From the NCBI GenBank assembly GCA_944325185.1, contig CALUZA010000001.1:1-64000 (forward strand): a stretch of DNA of 64,000 nt. The letters run 5' to 3'. Made by a program: the position numbers and the translations under genes. The notes beneath the pieces are model-generated. The model ran no database searches and was not told where the DNA came from. It worked only from the letters and a program-made list of their open reading frames with translations. Origin of the DNA: Candidatus Gastranaerophilales bacterium (GTDB taxonomy: Bacteria; Cyanobacteriota; Vampirovibrionia; Gastranaerophilales; Gastranaerophilaceae). How positions within the stretch are numbered: the stretch's first letter is position 1; each line of letters opens with the position of its first letter. Positions 59,623-64,000 of the stretch are shown piece after piece.

Positions 59623-60744
59623 GTGGGTAATTTGTATTTAGAAAAAACTTGGCAGATATTTGACAAAATTAGAAAAATTAAAAAGAATCAGGCATTAAAA
59701 AAAGAATTTCATACACCTTTTTTAAAACCCGACAGTACTTATGATAAGTTGATTTGCATAACCGGGTTTGGGCACAGTGGAAGCGGTGCAGTGCTGGATT
59801 TTTTAACCGAGTTTGATAATACATCTGTTTTTGGTTTTTACGATAAGAAATTTTCCGGTTTTAAAAAAGATTTACCAACAGGGGAAGTGAATATTTTTAG
59901 GTGCGCCGGAGGATTGTTTGACATAGAAGAGGCTATAGATACATCCGGGTATTTTAATCAGAATTTTATTATTAAATTATTTTTGCATGCGGCGCAATAT
60001 TATTATCTTAAAGGCGGGATATATAGTGATAAATTTTGGGAACTTACAAACAAATTTGTAGATGATATTGTGGATTTTAAAATTCCTGCACAAAACAGTT
60101 TTGAAGGACTTTATTATTTAGGTTTGCTTAAAAGTAACCATGAAGTTTATAAAAACGTTCAATCGCCATTGTTATCTAATAATAAAGGTGATAGGTATAT
60201 ATATTACTTAAAAAAGATGTCAAAACAAGAATATAGAAAGATAGCAAAAAATTATATAACATCATTTTTGAAAACTTTTAAGTCAAAGGAATTTTTGGTT
60301 TTAGACCAAGTTTTAACAACTTTTGAGCCTGATATAGATAAAAAACTTGAGTATTTTGGTGATTTTAAATTAATTTGTGTATACAGAGATCCTAGAGATA
60401 CTTATGTTACTGGTATTTTAAACAATGAAGATTGGATGCCTAAAAATCCAAAAGATTTTGTTAAATGGTATTTAAGAAGAGGTGTAAAAAAATATATTGA
60501 AACCAGACATCCTAATATGATGTGTGTAAGGTTTGAGGATTTTATATTAAGTCACGATAAAACCACAAAAGAAATTATGGATTTTCTTGGACTAAATCGA
60601 TTAAATTGGAACAAAAAAGGTAATTTTTTTATTCCTGAGGTTTCGATTAAAAATGTAGGCTTGTATAAAAATTATAAGCGTCAAAATGAAATAAAGTATA
60701 TTGAAGATAATTTGAGTGATTTTATCTATTCCAAATCTCTCTGA
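59623..60744 (+). CDS. Sulfotransferase-family protein
   Basis: 373 residues. PAPS-binding 5' loop ITGFGHSGSGAVLDFL (~50) and 3'-phosphate motif CVYRDPRDTYVTGIL (~255); FEDFILSHDKTTKEIMDFLG near the end is typical of sulfotransferases. It probably sulfates a sugar of the surface polymer. The GTG start lacks a ribosome site; a TTG at 59632 with GGGTGGG before it is a plausible alternative. It lies between two paralogous genes on the opposite strand, overlapping the second by 23 bases at its end. Confidence 0.8.
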   Translation: MGNLYLEKTWQIFDKIRKIKKNQALKKEFHTPFLKPDSTYDKLICITGFGHSGSGAVLDFLTEFDNTSVFGFYDKKFSGFKKDLPTGEVNIFRCAGGLFDIEEAIDTSGYFNQNFIIKLFLHAAQYYYLKGGIYSDKFWELTNKFVDDIVDFKIPAQNSFEGLYYLGLLKSNHEVYKNVQSPLLSNNKGDRYIYYLKKMSKQEYRKIAKNYITSFLKTFKSKEFLVLDQVLTTFEPDIDKKLEYFGDFKLICVYRDPRDTYVTGILNNEDWMPKNPKDFVKWYLRRGVKKYIETRHPNMMCVRFEDFILSHDKTTKEIMDFLGLNRLNWNKKGNFFIPEVSIKNVGLYKNYKRQNEIKYIEDNLSDFIYSKSL

Positions 60745-61123
60745 TTAACTCAATAAAAGGTAATCTTGCAAGGGGTAGAACCTTAATTTTTGTTTTGTTT
60801 AAAATATTTAATTCAAAATCTTCAATTATTCCGATGTATTTTAGGGTTGCAACAAAAACATAATCGGGGTTATATTCTTTAATTTTATTTTTTGGAATCA
60901 TTTTATAGCCCAAAAAATCCTTCCCTTCATCATTTTCATCGAATTTCATATCTGAAATTCCGATTATGTTTAAGTCTGAAAGATTATAATTTTCGTTAAT
61001 ATATTTAAAAAAACTTCCTGTTCCGTATATTATTGAAGTTTTGTTTTTTAATTTATTTTTTAATTTATTTAAATATTTTTCAAATTGAATATTGTTTAAA
61101 TGTGTTTTAAAATCTTCAGACAT
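60722..61123 (-). CDS. Small Rossmann-like protein of the glycan cluster (copy 2)
   Basis: 133 residues, a paralogue of the protein at 59131-59529: same length, same order (TSIIYGTGSFFKYINENYN, IIGISDMKFDENDEG, PDYVFVATLKYIGIIEDFE), same C-terminal LPLAR. One glycine of the loop differs (GTGSF against GAGAF). Stand-alone on the minus strand between the sulfotransferase and the phosphonate genes. Function unknown. Confidence 0.7.
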   Translation of the reverse strand: MSEDFKTHLNNIQFEKYLNKLKNKLKNKTSIIYGTGSFFKYINENYNLSDLNIIGISDMKFDENDEGKDFLGYKMIPKNKIKEYNPDYVFVATLKYIGIIEDFELNILNKTKIKVLPLARLPFIELIREIWNR

Positions 61124-61232
61124 CTTCTAAACCCCGCTAACATTCTAAAGATACTATATATTTATTGTTATTGCAACATAAATAAGGTATGATTTAGAAA
61201 AGATATGATAGGTTTTAATAATCGGAGTTAAA

Positions 61233-62552
61233 ATGAAAAAAATTTATATAGGAATGAGTGCTGATTTATTGCATCCGGGACATCTTAATATAATTAACGA
61301 GGCAAGAAAAATCCTGCAAGATTGTGGCGGCGGTGAGATTATTGTAGGACTTTTAACAGATAGAGCGATTGCAAGTTATAAAAGACTTCCTTATATGACA
61401 TTTGAGCAAAGAAAAGTTGTTGTTGAAAATGTTAAAGGTGTAGATAGAGTAGTAGCACAAGAAACTCTTGATTATGTTCCAAATCTTTTAAAAATTAAAC
61501 CTGATTTTGTACTTCATGGTGATGATTGGAAAACGGGCGTGCAGGCTCAAACAAGACAAAGAATAATTGATGTTATGAAAGAGTGGGGCGGTGAAGTTAT
61601 TGATATTCCTTATACTCAAGGAATTTCATCAACTAAATTGAATAAAATCTTAAAAGAAGTCGGAACTACTCCGGAAATCAGAGGAAAAAGGTTGAAACGC
61701 CTTTTAAATTCAAAAGATTTAGTCACTATTTTAGAAGCTCACAATGGATTAAGCGGTCTTATAGTTGAGAATGCTTTTATAGAAAAAGATGGCAGAAAAA
61801 TTGAATTTGACGGCATTTGGATATCTTCCTTGACACAATCTGCGGCTCAAGGAAAACCTGATATCGGATATCTTGATACAACTTCAAGAATGTCAACTTT
61901 AAATGATATTTTAGATATTACAACTAAACCAATAATATATGATGGAGATAATGGCGGACCAAGCGAACATTTTATATTTACGGTAAAAACCCTTGAAAGG
62001 CTTGGAGTGTCTGCAATAATAATTGAAGATAAAATCGGCTCAAAGAAAAATTCTTTGTTTGGAGTTGAGGTTGAGCAAATTCAAGATAATCCTAAAGATT
62101 TTGCGCTAAAAATAAAAGCAGGAAAGCAAGCTCAACTTACTGAGGACTTTATGATAATAGCAAGAATTGAAAGTTTAATTTTAGAAAAAGGCATACAAGA
62201 TGCTATTAATAGAGCAAAAATTTATCTTGAAGCAGGTGCAGATGGAATTATGATACATTCAAGACAAAAAACTTTTGATGAAGTAAAGGAATTTGCAAAA
62301 ATATATAACACTCTCGAAAATAAAAAACCTCTTGTTGTGGTGCCTTCGTCTTATAGTGAGGTTTATGAGAATGAATTAAAAGAATGTGGAGTAAATATTG
62401 TAATATATGCTAATCAATTGCTAAGAGCAGCATACCCTGCTATGTTAAACAGTGCTAAAAGCATACTTGAAAATCATAGGTGCAAAGAAGCTTCTGACGA
62501 ATATTGTATGAAAATAAATGAAATTTTAACTTTGATTCCGGGAGGTTGTTAG
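61233..62552 (+). CDS. Bifunctional cytidylyltransferase / phosphoenolpyruvate phosphomutase
   Basis: 439 residues, CGGAG before the ATG. Residues ~1-140: TagD-like nucleotidyltransferase with HPGH ([11 protein letters not shown]) and ISSTKL. Residues ~150-439: PEP mutase with the diagnostic [13 protein letters not shown] (EDK-x5-NS), DGDNGG and ARIESL. PEP mutase makes phosphonopyruvate, the entry to nearly all natural phosphonates; the cytidylyltransferase would activate the final phosphonate as its CMP ester for transfer to a glycan or lipid. The same fusion is known from polysaccharide loci (AepX-like). First gene of a plus-strand operon. Confidence 0.92.
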   Translation: MKKIYIGMSADLLHPGHLNIINEARKILQDCGGGEIIVGLLTDRAIASYKRLPYMTFEQRKVVVENVKGVDRVVAQETLDYVPNLLKIKPDFVLHGDDWKTGVQAQTRQRIIDVMKEWGGEVIDIPYTQGISSTKLNKILKEVGTTPEIRGKRLKRLLNSKDLVTILEAHNGLSGLIVENAFIEKDGRKIEFDGIWISSLTQSAAQGKPDIGYLDTTSRMSTLNDILDITTKPIIYDGDNGGPSEHFIFTVKTLERLGVSAIIIEDKIGSKKNSLFGVEVEQIQDNPKDFALKIKAGKQAQLTEDFMIIARIESLILEKGIQDAINRAKIYLEAGADGIMIHSRQKTFDEVKEFAKIYNTLENKKPLVVVPSSYSEVYENELKECGVNIVIYANQLLRAAYPAMLNSAKSILENHRCKEASDEYCMKINEILTLIPGGC

Positions 62553-62554
62553 TA

Positions 62555-63655
62555 TTGAAAGCCGCAGATTTTATAGCATTATTGAAAAAGTTTGATTTTG
62601 ATTCGTTTTATGGCGTTCCGGACAGCCTTTTGAAATCTTTTTGTAAAAATATTGAGAATGAAAAAAATATAATTGCAGCAAACGAAGGAAATGCTGTTGC
62701 GCTTGGGTGCGGGTATTATCTTGCTAAAGGGAAAATTCCTGTAATTTATATGCAAAATTCGGGACTTGGAAATTGTATTAACCCTATTTTATCTCTTGCA
62801 GATATTTATGAGATACCTTTGCTTTTTATAGTGGGCTGGCGAGGTGAGCCATTTGTGAAGGATGAACCGCAACACTATAAACAAGGAAAATTAACAAGAG
62901 AAATCCTTAATTGTATAGGTGTAGAAAATGAAATTTTATCTTTTGATATAAAAACAGCAGAAAGTCAGATAAAACTTGCAAAAGAATATGTTGAAAAAAC
63001 GGGTAAATCTTATGCTTTTGTTGTTAAAAAAGGTACTTTTGAAAATGAAAATACTCAATTTAGAGAAAAATTTCAAGATATTAAACTAACAAGAAAGGAA
63101 GCTATAGAAGAAATATTAAAGTTTGCACCCGAAGATTCTTTTTTTGTTTCAACTACAGGATATATTTCAAGAGAATTGTATAGAAGTTCAAAAGATAGTG
63201 CAAGAAATTTTTTGACGGTAGGTTCTATGGGGCATGCAAGTTCTATTGCGCTTTCTGTTGCATTGGAGAAGAAAGATAAAACTATTTTTTGTTTGGATGG
63301 TGATGGTGCATTATTAATGCATTTGGGGGCAATAGGAACAATAGCTCAAAAGTCTCCAAATAATTTGAAACATATTTTGTTGAATAATTTTGTGCATGAT
63401 TCGGTTGGAGCGCAGCCTACAAGTTCAAAAGTTATGAATTTTCCTAAGATATTTGAAGGCGCAGGATATAAAAAAATATATAGCGTTGATACTTTAATTA
63501 AATTAAGAGAGGTTTTGTCGGATTTTATTCAAAATGATGAACTTTCTTTTCTTGAAATTAAGATAAAACCTGAAGATGGAGTTGATTTACCAAGACCTGT
63601 AAACACTCCTTCCGAAAATAAAATTGCTTTTATGGAGAAATTAAATGAGTACTAA
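62555..63655 (+). CDS. Phosphonopyruvate decarboxylase
   Basis: 366 residues from the TTG at 62555, chosen because GGAGG (62541-62545) lies 9 bases before it; the TTG at 62546 directly touches that site. Thiamine-diphosphate enzyme: N-terminal pyrimidine-binding part (FYGVPDSLLKSF, ANEGNAVALGCG with catalytic Glu) and C-terminal TPP motif LDGDGALLMHLGAIG followed by LLNNFVHDSVGAQP. Converts phosphonopyruvate to phosphonoacetaldehyde, pulling the unfavourable mutase step. Two bases after the mutase gene. Confidence 0.93.
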   Translation: MKAADFIALLKKFDFDSFYGVPDSLLKSFCKNIENEKNIIAANEGNAVALGCGYYLAKGKIPVIYMQNSGLGNCINPILSLADIYEIPLLFIVGWRGEPFVKDEPQHYKQGKLTREILNCIGVENEILSFDIKTAESQIKLAKEYVEKTGKSYAFVVKKGTFENENTQFREKFQDIKLTRKEAIEEILKFAPEDSFFVSTTGYISRELYRSSKDSARNFLTVGSMGHASSIALSVALEKKDKTIFCLDGDGALLMHLGAIGTIAQKSPNNLKHILLNNFVHDSVGAQPTSSKVMNFPKIFEGAGYKKIYSVDTLIKLREVLSDFIQNDELSFLEIKIKPEDGVDLPRPVNTPSENKIAFMEKLNEY

Positions 63656-64000
63656 TTATGTTTATAAAGGTGCAATAAAAGAGCTTTTAAAGTTGGATTA
63701 TAAGAAACCGCTTGTTTTTTGCGGAAAAAAATCTTTTGAAAAAAATAAACCCATTTTTGAAAAATATGTAAAAAATCCTGTGTATTATAATGATTTTTCT
63801 ACTAATCCAAAGATTGAAGATATAAAAAAGGCAAATTGTTTTTTTAAAGATAACTTTTCATTTGATTTAATTATTGCAATTGGTGGCGGAAGCGTTATTG
63901 ACTTTGCAAAAATTTTTAAATTTGAAAATAAATTAAATTTAAAATTTATTGCATTGCCGACAACTGCAGGAACCGGCTCGGAAGTTACTCAATTTGCTGT
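63645..64000 (+). CDS. Iron-containing alcohol dehydrogenase, probable phosphonoacetaldehyde reductase (3' end outside window)
   Basis: The ATG at 63645 overlaps the decarboxylase end by 11 bases. 118 codons are visible: a Rossmann-like start and the group III alcohol dehydrogenase motifs LIIAIGGGSVIDFAKIF and LPTTAGTGSEVTQFAV. In a phosphonate operon this points to reduction of phosphonoacetaldehyde to 2-hydroxyethylphosphonate (PhpC-like). An aminotransferase further on, giving 2-aminoethylphosphonate instead, cannot be excluded. Confidence 0.85.
   Translation, partial: MSTNYVYKGAIKELLKLDYKKPLVFCGKKSFEKNKPIFEKYVKNPVYYNDFSTNPKIEDIKKANCFFKDNFSFDLIIAIGGGSVIDFAKIFKFENKLNLKFIALPTTAGTGSEVTQFA

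Noticed and set aside
1-64000. CRISPR array, tRNA, rRNA, insertion sequence or prophage
   Set aside because: Read for direct repeats with spacers, clover-leaf signatures and transposase or integrase motifs on both strands; none found. The umuDC-like operon and orphan methyltransferase alone do not define a mobile island.

Overview
The window is AT-rich (roughly 30% G+C by eye, not counted), gene-dense and looks like one continuous bacterial chromosome segment. FtsZ carries the [12 protein letters not shown] version of its tubulin signature, typical of Cyanobacteriota. Three prepilins carry the AFTLAE/AFSLIE type of leader common in the non-photosynthetic gut and water lineage Vampirovibrionia (Melainabacteria, order Gastranaerophilales). 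No photosynthesis gene is present. I place the source there with moderate confidence. No rRNA, tRNA, CRISPR array or transposase was seen.

Layout. 1-1.3 kb: a prepilin cut by the left edge, divergent from a small XRE regulator. 1.3-6.2 kb (minus): GAF/HD-GYP c-di-GMP phosphodiesterase, TPR protein and ComM in one operon. 6.4-15.9 kb (plus): a replication/repair run of PolA, a small secreted protein, PriA, a 1268-residue double-helicase protein and a separate RecB-like nuclease. 15.8-18.9 kb: MnmC-like methyltransferase, FtsZ, an unknown small protein and a second XRE regulator. 19.1-22.3 kb: a prepilin fused to a cysteine-rich repeat region and a glycine-rich C-terminus, a glycine-zipper protein and a possible toxin-like peptide. 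22.3-28.3 kb: a LexA/UmuD-like repressor with UmuC, thioesterase, QueD, UppP, a 5'-nucleotidase-like enzyme and an orphan DNA methyltransferase. 28.4-32.9 kb: MarR-EmrA-EmrB divergent from a TolC-like channel. 32.9-41.6 kb: a large unknown membrane protein with a short peptide gene upstream, an aminotransferase, lipid-linked sugar genes, a second DHA2 pump and a FliA-like sigma factor. 41.6-53.2 kb: 4-alpha-glucanotransferase, two hydrolases, a TPR protein, DnaE, a zinc-ribbon protein, a third prepilin divergent from a ribbon-helix-helix protein, L20/L35 and RlmN. 53.3-64 kb: FliD, a HAD phosphatase, a surface-glycan cluster and the start of a phosphonate pathway (PEP mutase fused to a cytidylyltransferase, phosphonopyruvate decarboxylase, iron-type alcohol dehydrogenase cut by the right edge).

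How the parts fit. The phosphonate genes can make a CMP-activated phosphonate, and the neighbouring CDP-glycerol-type transferase, glycosyltransferase and sulfotransferase genes suggest decoration of a cell-surface polymer. Each of the three prepilin genes is divergent from a small DNA-binding protein gene. For the two XRE pairs I can see candidate operators, including four copies of an AGTAACRTA motif between the second regulator and its prepilin.

Start signals are mixed. Many genes have clear Shine-Dalgarno sequences, but eight have a -10 box 6 (once 7) bases before the start codon and no ribosome-binding site, so their mRNAs are probably leaderless. The most unusual items are the AddB-AddA-like fusion with a detached nuclease, the cysteine/glycine-rich prepilin with its operator array, the repressor-UmuD fusion with a perfect 24-base palindrome on its promoter, two candidate short-peptide genes, and the phosphonate/glycan cluster.
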